Assembly: GCF_000317285.1 (NCBI RefSeq)
Contig: NZ_AJLN01000145.1
Location: 1-64,000, forward strand
Source of the DNA: Chlorogloeopsis fritschii PCC 6912
GTDB lineage: Bacteria > Cyanobacteriota > Cyanobacteriia > Cyanobacteriales > Nostocaceae
Direction: 5' to 3'
DNA length: 64,000 nucleotides
Numbering within the stretch: the stretch's first letter is position 1; each line of letters starts with the position of its first letter. Both the position numbers and the translations under genes were made by a program. The notes below the pieces were generated by a model. That model had not been told where the DNA came from. It did not search any database and saw only the letters and a list, made by a program, of their open reading frames with translations. Positions 1 through 9,256 of this stretch are shown here, piece after piece.

Positions 1-95
1 CATTAAGCTCTCCTATTTGGGAATATCGTTTTGGGGTATTTTTAGCGATCGCATTGCTTTTTATGAGTAAGACTAAGGCAATATCCCAAAGTTAA
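1..95 (+). CDS. C-terminal end of an upstream gene, probably a membrane protein (partial)
   Basis: The frame beginning at base 3 is open from the window edge to a TAA at 93-95. It encodes about 30 residues that include a hydrophobic helix (YRFGVFLAIALLF) and a short polar tail. This looks like the last transmembrane segment of a larger protein whose body lies outside the window. The short length means chance cannot be excluded, and no family can be named. Confidence 0.4.
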   Translation, partial: LSSPIWEYRFGVFLAIALLFMSKTKAISQS

Positions 96-255
96 GCTCC
101 CCATATAATTAGAAATAATCTTTATTGGCAACATTATCTTTTTACTCATACAATTTAGAACAGGCTTAGTTGTCTCTAACACCAAGTCTTTATATCCTTA
201 AGTAGTTACTAGTTAGTTAACAACTCAGGATTGAATAGCGATCGCCAAATCACCA

Positions 256-1161
256 ATGATGGTCAACAGAATAAATGATATCGCTTGGCAGGCACGTCGG
301 GGTAGTGTTGCTGCGATTATTCAAGTTTTGAACGAAAGATTAGCAAATTCAGGCGTCAGAACCAGAGCTATTTTTGATGATGGCGTTTTGCAACTTCTTT
401 GTGAGGCTAACACGGTAGATGAACTAGAGAAATCCACTCTAGTAAATCAAGTCCAGCAAATTCTTGAGTCAATAGCACCCCGTAATATTCGTAGAGTTAA
501 TATCAATAGTCGAATAGTACGAGAACAGCAATTGTTATGGTTAGAGGAAATCACTCGCGAACCAGAAAATCAACTGCTGTGGTCGGAAGAAATCATATTA
601 GAACAACCTAATACTTTCCAACAATTAATTAGAGATTTTAGAGATAGAAAAGCTGAATTAGGAAATTCAAATTTACCTAAAACTCAATCTTCTCGTTCGA
701 TATTAATTAATAATAACTCGAAAAATTTAGCTTGGAGACGGCTATTATTTGCTCTAAGTATATGTTCATTTTTGCTTTTGTTAGGTTGGGTTGGTTACAC
801 TCTGCTAAATGGGAAATTTAAGCATAAAGTATTATCAACAACACAAAAATCTCCATATCCAGTAGCAAAAACTTCAAAGCCAGTAAATAATAACCAAGAA
901 ATATCTCAAACTCAGGATGCACCGAAAGAAGACATATTTGTAGAGGCAGTGCGAATTGCTAATCAAGCTTCGGCAGCTGGTAAAGTAGCCAAAAGCTCAA
1001 CTCAATGGTTAGAAATAGCTGCTAATTGGCAAAGGGCTTCAGATTTAATGAGTCAGGTATTGCCCAATCACAGTCGTTATAAAGAAGCGCAAATTAGAAC
1101 TAAGTTGTACCAGCAGTACAGTCAGGCAGCCCAGCAAGAGGCGGAGAAAAGTAAATCTTAG
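256..1161 (+). CDS. Membrane-anchored hypothetical protein of a cyanobacterial family
   Basis: A 301-residue protein. The N-terminal ~95 residues (NRINDIAWQARRGSVAAIIQ, then an FDDGVLQLLCEA segment) resemble a module I recall in many cyanobacterial hypothetical proteins. A single transmembrane helix lies at about 164-186 (LLFALSICSFLLLLGWVGY). The C-terminal ~80 residues are helical and contain WLEIAANWQRASDLMSQVLPN, resembling a TPR-like helical pair. Two consecutive ATGs (256 and 259) are possible starts, and the second may be the true one. The protein probably has a cytoplasmic N-domain and a separate helical C-domain across the membrane. The function is unknown; the call rests on composition and layout. 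Confidence 0.75.
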   Translation: MMVNRINDIAWQARRGSVAAIIQVLNERLANSGVRTRAIFDDGVLQLLCEANTVDELEKSTLVNQVQQILESIAPRNIRRVNINSRIVREQQLLWLEEITREPENQLLWSEEIILEQPNTFQQLIRDFRDRKAELGNSNLPKTQSSRSILINNNSKNLAWRRLLFALSICSFLLLLGWVGYTLLNGKFKHKVLSTTQKSPYPVAKTSKPVNNNQEISQTQDAPKEDIFVEAVRIANQASAAGKVAKSSTQWLEIAANWQRASDLMSQVLPNHSRYKEAQIRTKLYQQYSQAAQQEAEKSKS

Positions 1162-1371
1162 TTTTTTGTTAGATGATACAGTTGACATGGTAAGTCCTAC
1201 TGCCTTTTATCGTAACCTGAAATCAAGATTACGCTTTTATTGTTAGGTTTCACTTTGCTCTACCATTGGAATTATTCTATTTTGCTTCAGAATCCCTTTT
1301 TTAAACGAACCGCAAAGAACGCAAAGAATACGAAGAAGAGGATGAAAAGGGGATAATCATTAGACTGTGGG

Positions 1372-2295
1372 CTAAATAATTGCAAGAAATCCTATTACTT
1401 CAAAACCAATTTTTTTACCATGTGGGAAATGCCCTTTTGGTGCATTTATCCCAAAACAAAGTTGCTCGTATAATAGTGGTATGTCATTCATACGCCAACC
1501 AACTTTGTTACTAAAATTTTCCCAAATTTCGTATTGGTAATCCTGGATGCCTCCTAAACTTTGATATATTTTCTTTTGTACACTAAAACCAAATAGATTT
1601 CGACTATATTCTAGCCACAATTTATCAATTATTAATAAATCCTCACGTGGAAAATTAGCAATATCTATTAGACGAAAATATCTCTCATAATCTCTATTTA
1701 ATACTTTTAGCATTGCATAAGCAGTTAGTTCATCAGCCTCCTGCCAACAGCCTTCTTTGAGCAAAATTTCAAGTATTCGATAATCAAAGTTATTTGTAAC
1801 AAGAGTGTTCTCTTGTAACATCTGAGGAACCATTTCTTTCGTTTGTCTTAAATTATTTTGTTTAAACTCATGGTTTATTTTCCGAAGAATGTCGTTCTGT
1901 CTGTCAATTAAATTTTGATAAGATTGACGTTCTTTGAATTCCATTCGCCATTTAAAAAAATCTAATACATCCAGTAACGGCTTCACTTGTTTCGACTCCT
2001 CATGTCCAGTTTTACACCAGGTTGCAAAGTGTTCGCAGTTATTAAAAATCAAATCATAATTGCATTCTCCTAATCTACTTTCTGCACGTATCATTACAAG
2101 GTTTGGCGAGTCACAATACTCATATGGCGATCTACAAATCTCTTTTCCTTGACTAAATTGTTGAATCGTAGTTCGGCAAATTATTCCTTCTGAATAATGA
2201 ATGACTGTTTCGTCACCGCAATCAATACCGTGGTGGGTATATGATGGAATGCCCACCAAATTACAGTGAACGTAAATGTGATCTCCTCTTGCCAT
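1372..2295 (-). CDS. LRAT-like domain fused to a GUN4 domain
   Basis: A 307-residue two-domain protein. Residues 1-100 form an LRAT/H-Rev107-type (permuted NlpC/P60) papain-like domain: His22 in HHGIDCGD, His33 in VIHY and Cys87 in NNCEHF give the expected His-His-Cys set. Residues 111-150 are polar and helical, probably a linker. Residues 170-291 match GUN4: a DYRILEILLKEGCWQEADEL helix pair, FPREDLLIIDKLW, FGFSVQKKIYQSLGG, KVGWR and APKGHFP. LRAT-type domains are acyltransferases or thiol hydrolases on lipid or peptide bonds; GUN4 binds porphyrins and in photosynthetic organisms activates Mg-chelatase. The fusion suggests tetrapyrrole- or partner-controlled lipid/acyl chemistry, which is inference. 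There is no signal peptide, so it is likely cytosolic or peripheral. It is flanked by nadA (same strand, upstream) and has no obvious operon partner. Confidence 0.85.
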   Translation of the reverse strand: MARGDHIYVHCNLVGIPSYTHHGIDCGDETVIHYSEGIICRTTIQQFSQGKEICRSPYEYCDSPNLVMIRAESRLGECNYDLIFNNCEHFATWCKTGHEESKQVKPLLDVLDFFKWRMEFKERQSYQNLIDRQNDILRKINHEFKQNNLRQTKEMVPQMLQENTLVTNNFDYRILEILLKEGCWQEADELTAYAMLKVLNRDYERYFRLIDIANFPREDLLIIDKLWLEYSRNLFGFSVQKKIYQSLGGIQDYQYEIWENFSNKVGWRMNDIPLLYEQLCFGINAPKGHFPHGKKIGFEVIGFLAII

Positions 2296-2491
2296 ATATG
2301 GATAGCTTATTTATTACATTCTCTTTTATGTAATGATTCCCACATTGGCAACAACATTAACAATTTCTGAACTATTTATATTAAATTTAAAAATGTGCAG
2401 CATGATAATATTAGGTTGAGTCTCATTTCGCTCAACCCAAAATTATTGTTTCATTACTTTTGCCTACTTTCCATCTAACCCAGCATAATTC

Positions 2492-2522
2492 TGTAGAGAC
2501 GTGACACAACCACATCTCTACA
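2492..2522. repeat. Imperfect palindrome of the TGTAGAGACG type
   Basis: TGTAGAGACGTG at 2492-2503 pairs with CACATCTCTACA at 2511-2522 with one G-T pair and a 7-nt loop. It sits just downstream of nadA and could act as its terminator hairpin. The related motif AGACGCG...CGCGTCT occurs inside the MITE-like element at 10177-10289. Confidence 0.55.
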
Positions 2523-2543
2523 AATCATTCAAACCCAACCTAA

Positions 2544-3518
2544 CTAAACACTCATCTCTAACATCCGCTGAATTGGGCGCAACGCCGCCAACCTTATCTC
2601 CTCTGACATAGTAATTTCCGGTGCACAGTTTTTCATCGCTAAATAAAGCTTTTCTAAGGTATTCAAACGCATAAAAGGACATTCATTGCAATTACAATTA
2701 TTTATCGGCGGGGCAGGAATAAAATGCTTTTGAGGTGCTGCTTTTTGCATTTGGTGAATGATACCTGGCTCAGTAGCAACAATAAATTCTTGAGTTTGAC
2801 TTTCTTGACAATACTTGAGTAATGCTGCTGTAGAACCAATAAAACTGGCATGGCGCAATACAGGAGGTTCGCATTCTGGGTGAGCGATCGCCTCTGCTTC
2901 TGGATGTGCTATTTTTAGCTGCACAATCTTTTTTTCCGAAAAGGTTTCATGCACAATGCAGCTACCTTGCCAAAGTACCAAATGTCTTCCTGTCTGTTCC
3001 ATGACGTACCGCCCTAAATTGCGATCTGGGGCAAAAATAATCGGTACGTTCTCTGGTATTTGCTGCACAATTTTGACAGCATTGGAACTGGTGCAAATAA
3101 TATCGCTCATGGCCTTAATTTCGGCCGAACAATTGATGTAAGAAACCACCAGATGATCTGGATGAGCGGCTTTAAAAGCTGCAAACTCCTTTGGAGGGCA
3201 ACTGTCTGCTAAAGAACAACCAGCGCTCAAATCTGGTAGAAGTACCATTTTATCGGGGTTGAGAATCTTTGCCGTCTCTGCCATGAAGTGAACACCAGCA
3301 AAGACGATAACATCAGCATTGGTGTTTGCTGCCGCTTTTGCCAGTTGTAGTGAATCTCCAATAAAGTCTGCTATATCCTGGATATCCGGCTCTTGATAAT
3401 AATGCGCCAGGATTACCGCATTCAGTTCTTGTTTCAGGCTCTTAATTGCTGCAAACAAATCCAGTGGTAAGGCACCTGGTTGGTTTTTGTCTCGTTGAAC
3501 AAGTGCAGTTGTAAACAC
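2544..3518 (-). CDS. nadA: Quinolinate synthase NadA
   Basis: NadA condenses iminoaspartate with dihydroxyacetone phosphate to quinolinate, the committed step of de novo NAD synthesis, using an oxygen-sensitive [4Fe-4S] cluster. The 324-residue length is normal. Visible signatures are [21 protein letters not shown] near the N-terminus, [15 protein letters not shown], and three cysteines suited to cluster ligation: C101 (SAGCSLAD), C187 (QGSCIVHE) and C280 (NECPFM). The start is GTG at 3518, which gives the usual MFTTAL N-terminus. It is transcribed divergently from the metallophosphoesterase gene; the ~155-bp gap between them must hold both promoters. No nadB or nadC is next to it. Confidence 0.95.
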   Translation of the reverse strand: MFTTALVQRDKNQPGALPLDLFAAIKSLKQELNAVILAHYYQEPDIQDIADFIGDSLQLAKAAANTNADVIVFAGVHFMAETAKILNPDKMVLLPDLSAGCSLADSCPPKEFAAFKAAHPDHLVVSYINCSAEIKAMSDIICTSSNAVKIVQQIPENVPIIFAPDRNLGRYVMEQTGRHLVLWQGSCIVHETFSEKKIVQLKIAHPEAEAIAHPECEPPVLRHASFIGSTAALLKYCQESQTQEFIVATEPGIIHQMQKAAPQKHFIPAPPINNCNCNECPFMRLNTLEKLYLAMKNCAPEITMSEEIRLAALRPIQRMLEMSV

Positions 3519-3674
3519 AGTTTAGCGTAGCTTAATCTTGCTAGTAATTGTCTTATCTAAGCAATTATAGTAGTTTTTACCAAAAATGACTGGTGATTCA
3601 TACTCTCTGTGGTGGAGTTGTGTCAAAACCCTCGTAAATTGCCTAAGCTGGAAACATATGGCAAGGAAAGTGGC

Positions 3675-4604
3675 ATGATCGTTCAGACAACTAATTCAAA
3701 AACCTTGAAAATCGCTGTAGTTGGAGATGTTCACGACCAATGGGAAGTCGAAGATGGCATGGCACTCAAGCATCTCGGTGTTGACTTAGTGCTGTTTGTA
3801 GGGGATTTTGGCAACGAGTCGGTAGAAGTGGTAAGAGCGATCGCCTCCCTTGAGATTCCCAAAGCAGCAGTGATGGGCAACCACGATGCTTGGTACACTG
3901 CTACGGAATGGGGACGGAAAAAGTGTCCCTACGACCGTTCCCAAGAAGACTGGGTACAGCAACAATTAGATTTATTGGGTGAAGCCCATGTTGGCTACGG
4001 AAAGCGGGATTTTCCCGCTTTCAATTTGACGGTAGTGGGGGGACGTCCTTTTAGCTGGGGTGGCCCGGAGTGGAAATTTGCCGATATCTGCAAGCAAAGG
4101 TATGGTGTGAGCGATCTTGATGAGTCAGCTGCCCAGATTTTTCAAGCCGTCAAAAGTGCTGCTTATGAGACGATTATTTTTGTCGGTCATAATGGCCCTT
4201 CGGGATTAGGCGATCGCCCAGAAGATCCGTGTGGTAAAGACTGGCATCCTATTGGTGGCGATTATGGCGATCCAGATTTAGCAGAGGCAATTTCCCTGAC
4301 TCTCAATGCTGGTAAAACTATTCCTTTGGTGACATTCGGTCATATGCACCATACTTTGCGGCACACAAAGAAAATGCTGCGCAAGCGGGTGTTTAGAAGT
4401 CCAGAAGGCATTATTTACTTAAATGCGGCGAGTGTACCCAGGATTATAGAAAATGGCGGTGAAAAGCTGCGGAATTTCTCAATTGTTCTGCTAGAAGATG
4501 GTGTAGTTGCTCAGACGTCCTGCGTTTGGATTGGAAATAACTTTAAGGTTGCCTCTGAGGAAATTTTGTATGAGCGATCGCGTTCAGTAGTGCAATCTGC
4601 ATGA
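3675..4604 (+). CDS. Calcineurin-like metallophosphoesterase (TIGR04168-like)
   Basis: About 309 residues from the ATG at 3675. The metallophosphoesterase signatures occur in order: GDVHD, VGDFGN, GNHDAW and a late GHMHH, together forming a di-metal site. An internal FVGHNGPSGLGDRPEDPCG segment resembles what I recall of the cyanobacterial/plant TIGR04168 subfamily. The frame is open upstream to a GTG at 3609, but the ATG at 3675 has AAGGAAAG just upstream and begins shortly before the conserved core, so it is preferred. The substrate is unknown. A perfect 8-bp hairpin follows the stop codon. Confidence 0.85.
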   Translation: MIVQTTNSKTLKIAVVGDVHDQWEVEDGMALKHLGVDLVLFVGDFGNESVEVVRAIASLEIPKAAVMGNHDAWYTATEWGRKKCPYDRSQEDWVQQQLDLLGEAHVGYGKRDFPAFNLTVVGGRPFSWGGPEWKFADICKQRYGVSDLDESAAQIFQAVKSAAYETIIFVGHNGPSGLGDRPEDPCGKDWHPIGGDYGDPDLAEAISLTLNAGKTIPLVTFGHMHHTLRHTKKMLRKRVFRSPEGIIYLNAASVPRIIENGGEKLRNFSIVLLEDGVVAQTSCVWIGNNFKVASEEILYERSRSVVQSA

Positions 4605-4627
4605 GTAATGAGTTATAATTTTTTACT

Positions 4628-4648
4628 GGTCAGCTTTGTTAGCTGACC
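4628..4648 (+). terminator. Hairpin between metallophosphoesterase gene and tRNA-Ser
   Basis: GGTCAGCT (4628-4635) and AGCTGACC (4641-4648) form a perfect 8-bp stem with a TTGTT loop. The following bases (GATTTATT) are only moderately T-rich. It may terminate the upstream gene or shape the tRNA leader. Confidence 0.5.
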
Positions 4649-4656
4649 GATTTATT

Positions 4657-4741
4657 GGAGAGGTGGCAGAGTGGTCGAATGCGCTCGACTTGAAATCGAG
4701 TGATGTGAAAGCATCCGTGGGTTCGAATCCCACCCTCTCCG
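4657..4741 (+). tRNA. tRNA-Ser (anticodon TGA)
   Basis: An 85-nt class II tRNA. The acceptor stem GGAGAGG pairs with CCTCTCC, followed by discriminator G at 4741. The anticodon stem CTCGA/TCGAG encloses loop CTTGAAA with anticodon TGA. A long variable arm and the T-loop GTTCGAATC are visible. The 3' CCA is not encoded (GTTAAG follows). Confidence 0.97.
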
Positions 4742-4791
4742 TTAAGGAATTAAAAATGAAAAATTAAAAATTAAAAATTGGGAGAACGGCT

Positions 4792-5172
4792 TTAGTTGGA
4801 GTCTTTGGTGGAGATGACAATGGCACCAAGAATCCGTGTCAATTCTTCAGCTTCGGTTTGGAGTTGACTAATTTTTTCTTGAGGTACTATTTCGGACGCA
4901 ACGAGTAATCTTAGCCAATAGCGAGTTTCACGTGATTCTTTGAGCGCAATCATCATTTTGCCAATAAAATCTGCTTTACTTTGTGCAGCTTGCGCCTCTT
5001 CTACATTAGCTCCAATTGATGTGCCTGACCTTAACAACTGTTGAGCAAGAGTTCGTGCTACTCCTGGTTTATCATCTAAAAACTGGCACAATTTGACTAT
5101 GCGAATTGAGAAAGTAAAAGTGCGATCGCAAATATCTTTTTCCAGATAGAAGTTAAGTATATTTTGTATCAT
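4792..5172 (-). CDS. Four-helix bundle protein (S23/TIGR02436 family)
   Basis: 126 residues from the ATG at 5172. The frame remains open to a TTG at 5247, but the family usually starts close to the conserved region and is ~115-130 residues long. Recognisable features are the helix DRTFTFSIRIVKLCQFL, LAQQLLRSGTSIGANVEEAQAAQSKADFIGKMMIALKESRETRYWLRLL, and a charged C-terminal helix. Members derive from ORFs first found in 23S rRNA intervening sequences and form small homo-oligomers; their cellular role is not established. It lies 50 bp beyond tRNA-Ser on the opposite strand, separated by A/T-rich AATTAAAA repeats. Confidence 0.85.
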   Translation of the reverse strand: MIQNILNFYLEKDICDRTFTFSIRIVKLCQFLDDKPGVARTLAQQLLRSGTSIGANVEEAQAAQSKADFIGKMMIALKESRETRYWLRLLVASEIVPQEKISQLQTEAEELTRILGAIVISTKDSN

Positions 5173-5248
5173 TAATCTACTTTTAGCTGTCTTATCAACT
5201 TCTACTAAATGTTTAAATTTTATTTGGTAACAGCAAAGTATTTTCAAT

Positions 5249-5464
5249 ATGCTAGAAACACTAATCCCTTTGGTTGTAAATAAGTCTCTTGTAATTGTTG
5301 TTGGGTTTCTGCTAGAAAAATTCTGGGCTTGGGTACTGAGTGATAAAAATATTAAATATGCCAGCCATTATCTGAAAATACAGATTCTCGTACTCTATCT
5401 TGATTGGGTTTTGCGAAAAACACCGCTCAAATCTTTACCTGAGAAAGCAGAAGATCATGAATGA
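5249..5464 (+). CDS. Small hydrophobic hypothetical protein (uncertain)
   Basis: A 71-residue ATG-initiated frame, divergent from the four-helix bundle gene and just inside its possible long start. It encodes a hydrophobic N-terminal helix (LIPLVVNKSLVIVVGFLLEKFWAWVL), a second hydrophobic stretch (IQILVLYLDWVL), and a charged tail. No family is recognised and no good ribosome binding site is seen. It could be a real small membrane protein or a chance ORF. Confidence 0.3.
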   Translation: MLETLIPLVVNKSLVIVVGFLLEKFWAWVLSDKNIKYASHYLKIQILVLYLDWVLRKTPLKSLPEKAEDHE

Positions 5465-5529
5465 GAAACCAATGGAAAACGATCGCACTCACAAATCAAA
5501 AGCGATCGCCCTCCTTCACCTTCCTCGCT

Positions 5530-5690
5530 CCAACTTTCAACCTTTGAACTCAAAAGTTGCTGCTCAGAAGACGACACTTCAAGCTTTTTACTTAAAAATT
5601 GAGCTTTAGAACTCGAAACGTCGAGCTTTTTACTTAAACTTCCAACTTCTGAACTTCAACTTTGCACCTTTCAAGTACAATTGTTCAACT
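5530..5690. repeat. Degenerate AACTT/TTGAACT-type short repeats
   Basis: The stretch repeats variants of AACTTC, TTGAACTC, GAGCTTT and TTTACTTAAA in both orientations, giving a low-complexity ~160-bp block. It fills most of the 5465-5792 gap upstream of the permease stop. No gene is supported here, although a short frame overlaps it. Confidence 0.5.
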
Positions 5691-5792
5691 AGTTGCTACG
5701 ATGCTGTGTCTTGAGGTTTCATCGTTTATTCCTGAGACTTCGCCTTGCAAGAGTTGCGGATAAACCTTTGTCCAATTTCCCTAACTTGTGAT

Positions 5793-7088
5793 TTAAGAAG
5801 AAACCATCACAGCTTGTCTAACCTTGTGCCAAATTAACCCGGCAACAATCAACCCCAAACCTACTTGCCAAATCGAAGACTCTACCCAAAAAGCCAAGAA
5901 AAGACAAGACAAAAGACCAAAAATCGCTACCCATTTAGGATACAATCGCTCTTGGGGACTGAGTCTTAAAGAAGCCAAGTTAGTAATTGCATAGTAAATT
6001 AAGACACTAAAGGCACTAAAAGACCACGTTGTTTTGACATTACCCAATAAAACTAGTAGGGCGATCGCTATCCCCACAGCAATTACAGCCCAGTAGGGAG
6101 TAGTTTGCTCTTGGTTCAGACGCGCTAAAAATTTCGGAGCATCGTTACGACGTCCCATTGCCAGTAGCACGCGGGATAAACCGAGAATCAAGTTTAGCAG
6201 CACGCCTAACATTGCTGTGATTGCACCAATTGTTAAGACAAAAGCACCACCCGTACCAGCAATAGTGCGGACTGCAACTTCCAAAGGCGCTGCCCTAGTT
6301 TGCCCAGTAGCACCAGCCAAAACATCTACCCCTACAGCCCCAATCGCTACTGCTGCCACTGCCATATAAAGCAACATTGTCAGCAAAAGACAAACTATCA
6401 TTGCTTTGGGAATTGTCTCTCTGGGCGATCGCGCTTCTTCTCCTAAGGTGGCTATGCGACCATAACCTGTATAAGCTACAAACATCAAAGCGCTTGCATG
6501 GAGTATCGTTGCCGGAGAGCCTGTAAAAAAGGGCGTAAAATTGTCAGTTCCTACTTGAACAGCACGGGGCAGGCAGGCAAGAACAAAAAATCCCAAAGAT
6601 AGTAGCGTGACTGAGACGATCGCAATATTGGCAAAATTGGAACGGCGGATACCATTTAAAACAATTAGCGTCATTACTGCTACAGCCAAAAGAGCACCAG
6701 GAACAACCCAGCCAGAACTTACTCCCAAAAGATTTAGCAAGTATCCAGCAAATCCTAAAGCAGCGGTTGCAGCTGAGGCAGACTTTGCTACTAAAAACAT
6801 CCAACCAGCCGTGAAGCCAAAAGCGGGAGTGAGATACCTGTAACCATATTCATAACTACCACCACTGAGAGGATGGTTTGCAGCCAATTGAGCGCTACTC
6901 AATCCATTACAAGTGGCAACGATTGCCCCAATCGCTACTGCTATAATCACCGCAGGCCCGGCTATTCCAGCCGCAATACCGATACTGACAAATACGCCTG
7001 TACCAACAATCGAACCTAACCCCATCAGGGTTGCACCAAAAACCCCTAACTCTCGTTTCAGTTGGGGCTGTGGGTTGGTTACAGCCAT
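5793..7088 (-). CDS. APC-family amino acid permease
   Basis: 431 residues with about 12 hydrophobic segments, the usual size for an amino acid-polyamine-organocation transporter. The N-terminal GSIVGTGVFVSIG is the typical TM1 signature with an unwound glycine-rich substrate site. GGSYEYGYRYLTPAFGFTAGW (TM3 region) and GEEARSPRETIPKAM (between TM6 and TM7) are further family motifs. It acts in the plasma membrane, probably as a proton-coupled amino acid importer; the substrate cannot be read from sequence. It is monocistronic, with no permease partner nearby. Confidence 0.9.
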   Translation of the reverse strand: MAVTNPQPQLKRELGVFGATLMGLGSIVGTGVFVSIGIAAGIAGPAVIIAVAIGAIVATCNGLSSAQLAANHPLSGGSYEYGYRYLTPAFGFTAGWMFLVAKSASAATAALGFAGYLLNLLGVSSGWVVPGALLAVAVMTLIVLNGIRRSNFANIAIVSVTLLSLGFFVLACLPRAVQVGTDNFTPFFTGSPATILHASALMFVAYTGYGRIATLGEEARSPRETIPKAMIVCLLLTMLLYMAVAAVAIGAVGVDVLAGATGQTRAAPLEVAVRTIAGTGGAFVLTIGAITAMLGVLLNLILGLSRVLLAMGRRNDAPKFLARLNQEQTTPYWAVIAVGIAIALLVLLGNVKTTWSFSAFSVLIYYAITNLASLRLSPQERLYPKWVAIFGLLSCLFLAFWVESSIWQVGLGLIVAGLIWHKVRQAVMVSS

Positions 7089-7419
7089 ATTTTATCTCCC
7101 TGTTGTGATTGCAATATTTTCATGTTGTTCAAATTGACTTCTGCTTTAAACCAGGCTTTTATTTGTTGTCTTGGGGGAAAGGTATTTATCTTTGTCAGTA
7201 TTATTTTACTGATAACGCAACTAAATGAATTAGCAGTTTTAGGATTTAAATTTTGTCTAAATTTGAATTAATTAAATCTTAGGACTTTCTTTGCTAATTC
7301 TTAATATTTACTCTAAGTTATTCTGTAATTTGTTAAATTTATAGTTTTTCTTGAATTTGTCTAATTACTTTGTAAGAAGATAAATAGAGACTTGGACAAA
7401 ATATAAGTGTAGTACTTGT
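7089..7419. other. Intergenic, AT-rich
   Basis: A 331-bp gap between the divergent permease and first glycosyltransferase genes. It is AT-rich and must contain both promoters. I see no repeat element, RNA gene or conserved ORF in it. Confidence 0.5.
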
Positions 7420-8286
7420 ATGAGAGTGAGCGTAATAATACCGTCTTTCAATGCGGCTGATACTATCGCTATTCAACTGGAAGCACTTGCTAATCAACAA
7501 TGGTCGCAGCCTTGGGAAGTTATTATTTCTGATAACGGCTCGACTGACAATTCAATGCCGATAGTAGAACAGTACAAGACACGGATACCTAATCTTCTCA
7601 CAATTGACTCATCCGATCGCAAAGGCCCAGGACACGCTCGTAATATGGGTGCAAAGGCTGCGAAAGGAGATGCACTACTATTTATCGATGCCGATGACGA
7701 AGTTGCTCCTGGATGGTTGGCAGCGATGGGTGAGGCACTTACCAAATATGATTTTGTTGCTGGGCGACACGAATTGAAGAAGCTCAACGAACCTGAGATT
7801 CTCAGGTGGTATGAGTTGGAAAATAATACGGGGGCAGTTGTGGAAAGTCAATACCTGCCATTTGCAGGTGCAGGTAACCTGGGAGTTAAGCGTTCTCTGC
7901 ACAATGCAATTGGCGGTTTTGATGGAGCCTTGCTTCTGGCTGAAGATGTTGACTACTGCTGGAGAATTCAACAAACAGGAACAAAACTTCGCTACGTGCC
8001 AGAGGCGATCGCTCATATCCGGTTGCGCACGAGTCTCATTGATGCATACAAAAAAGCCTGGAAGATGGGTACTTGCGAGGCGTTACTGTATAAAAAGCAT
8101 CGTCCGCTTGGTATGCCTCAAATGATGACATGGAAAACCTTTATAAAAACAGCAGTAATTCTTACTTTTCAAATGGTGTGTTTGCAAATTCGCGATCAAG
8201 AAAGTTTAGCTAGGTGGTTGATGAGTTTTGCTTGGCGGGCGGGGCAGTTGCAAGGTTGTATTAAGTATCGATATTTACCAATCTAG
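7420..8286 (+). CDS. Family 2 glycosyltransferase (copy 1)
   Basis: A 288-residue GT-A fold glycosyltransferase. VSVIIPSFNAADTIAIQLEA is the N-terminal nucleotide-sugar strand; IISDNGSTDNS and the metal-binding FIDADDEVAPGW (DxD equivalent) follow. GGFDGALLLAEDVDYCWR supplies the conserved ED acid/base region, and a C-terminal amphipathic segment near WKTFIKTAVILTFQMVCLQ may bind membrane. It transfers a sugar from a nucleotide donor, likely to a surface polysaccharide or lipid; donor and acceptor are unknown. It is a close paralogue of the gene at 9257 with a PIG-L deacetylase between them. The start ATG has no strong ribosome binding site. Confidence 0.93.
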   Translation: MRVSVIIPSFNAADTIAIQLEALANQQWSQPWEVIISDNGSTDNSMPIVEQYKTRIPNLLTIDSSDRKGPGHARNMGAKAAKGDALLFIDADDEVAPGWLAAMGEALTKYDFVAGRHELKKLNEPEILRWYELENNTGAVVESQYLPFAGAGNLGVKRSLHNAIGGFDGALLLAEDVDYCWRIQQTGTKLRYVPEAIAHIRLRTSLIDAYKKAWKMGTCEALLYKKHRPLGMPQMMTWKTFIKTAVILTFQMVCLQIRDQESLARWLMSFAWRAGQLQGCIKYRYLPI

Positions 8287-8408
8287 TAAAAGTTTTTGAT
8301 AAAAAAGAACTAGAATATTGGGCGAAATTGGCGAAGTATTTTGACTGAAAATCACGGATGCGATCGCCTGTTAAAATTGAGTTCTTTATCTTTAGATGCA
8401 ACCTAATT

Positions 8409-9179
8409 ATGCCTCTGCAAATAATTTATTCTCGAATACTAGGAAAGCTGGAAAATGTTTGGCAACTAATTCAAGCTGAAATATTATTTCGCTGGATCTT
8501 ACCTGCTAAAAGTCAACTACTACCAGTAAGTCAAAAACCAGCAATGGTATTTGCTCCCCATCAAGATGATGAAACCTTTGGTTGTGGCGGCATGATTGCT
8601 CTTAAACGCGAGCTTGGAGTTCCTGTTAAAGTTGTTTTTTTGACTGATGGACACAAATCATACTTTCAAATCAAACCAGAGGATATTGTTCAAGTTCGTA
8701 AACAAGAGGCTACAAGCGCACTCAATATATTGGGAGTTGAATCACCAGAAGACATATATTTTATCGATCAACCAGATGGCGAATTACGTCATATTTCTAG
8801 CGAGCAACAATTAGATACTATCAATCAGCTAGTTCAGCTTTTAAAGTCTTTTCAGCCAGCGGAAGTCTACGTTCCTCATCAAAAAGATAAGCATCCGGAT
8901 CATGAGGCTACTTATGATTTAGTTCAAGCTGCACTTAAAGAATCTGGAATTCAAGCTCAAGTCTTCCAATATCCAATCTGGTTATTTTGGAAGATGCCAC
9001 CACTTTTTAGGGTAAACTTACAACCTTTAGGTCAGTCTTATAAATTATCTATCAAGTCTGTTTTCAATAAAAAACAACAAGCAATCCAAGTATATGGTTC
9101 TCAACGCCATACCTTGCCTTTTAGCTTTATGAGACGATTTTTCTTACCTTCTGAAATCTTCTTTCAGCAAGAGAATTAA
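8409..9179 (+). CDS. PIG-L/LmbE family N-acetylglucosamine deacetylase-like protein
   Basis: 256 residues from the ATG at 8409; an in-frame ATG at 8358 would add 17 residues. The zinc-site motif APHQDDETFGCGG (canonical AHPDDE) and the downstream HQKDKHPDHEAT are both present, as expected for deacetylation of N-acetylglucosaminyl groups in glycolipids or small molecules. It sits 122 bp after glycosyltransferase copy 1 and 77 bp before copy 2, on the same strand. The natural inference is a sugar-transfer/deacetylation pathway in cell-surface or glycolipid synthesis. The substrate is not known. Confidence 0.9.
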   Translation: MPLQIIYSRILGKLENVWQLIQAEILFRWILPAKSQLLPVSQKPAMVFAPHQDDETFGCGGMIALKRELGVPVKVVFLTDGHKSYFQIKPEDIVQVRKQEATSALNILGVESPEDIYFIDQPDGELRHISSEQQLDTINQLVQLLKSFQPAEVYVPHQKDKHPDHEATYDLVQAALKESGIQAQVFQYPIWLFWKMPPLFRVNLQPLGQSYKLSIKSVFNKKQQAIQVYGSQRHTLPFSFMRRFFLPSEIFFQQEN

Positions 9180-9256
9180 TATTTTCCCCGCTCAAGAATT
9201 TTCCAGTAAAGTTTTTTATACTCTAAAATAGAGCGATTTACGTGTATGAAAATCTC

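Noticed and set aside
4657-5172. tRNA-Ser as an integration site for the four-helix bundle gene
   Set aside because: No repeated tRNA 3' end or integrase was found nearby.
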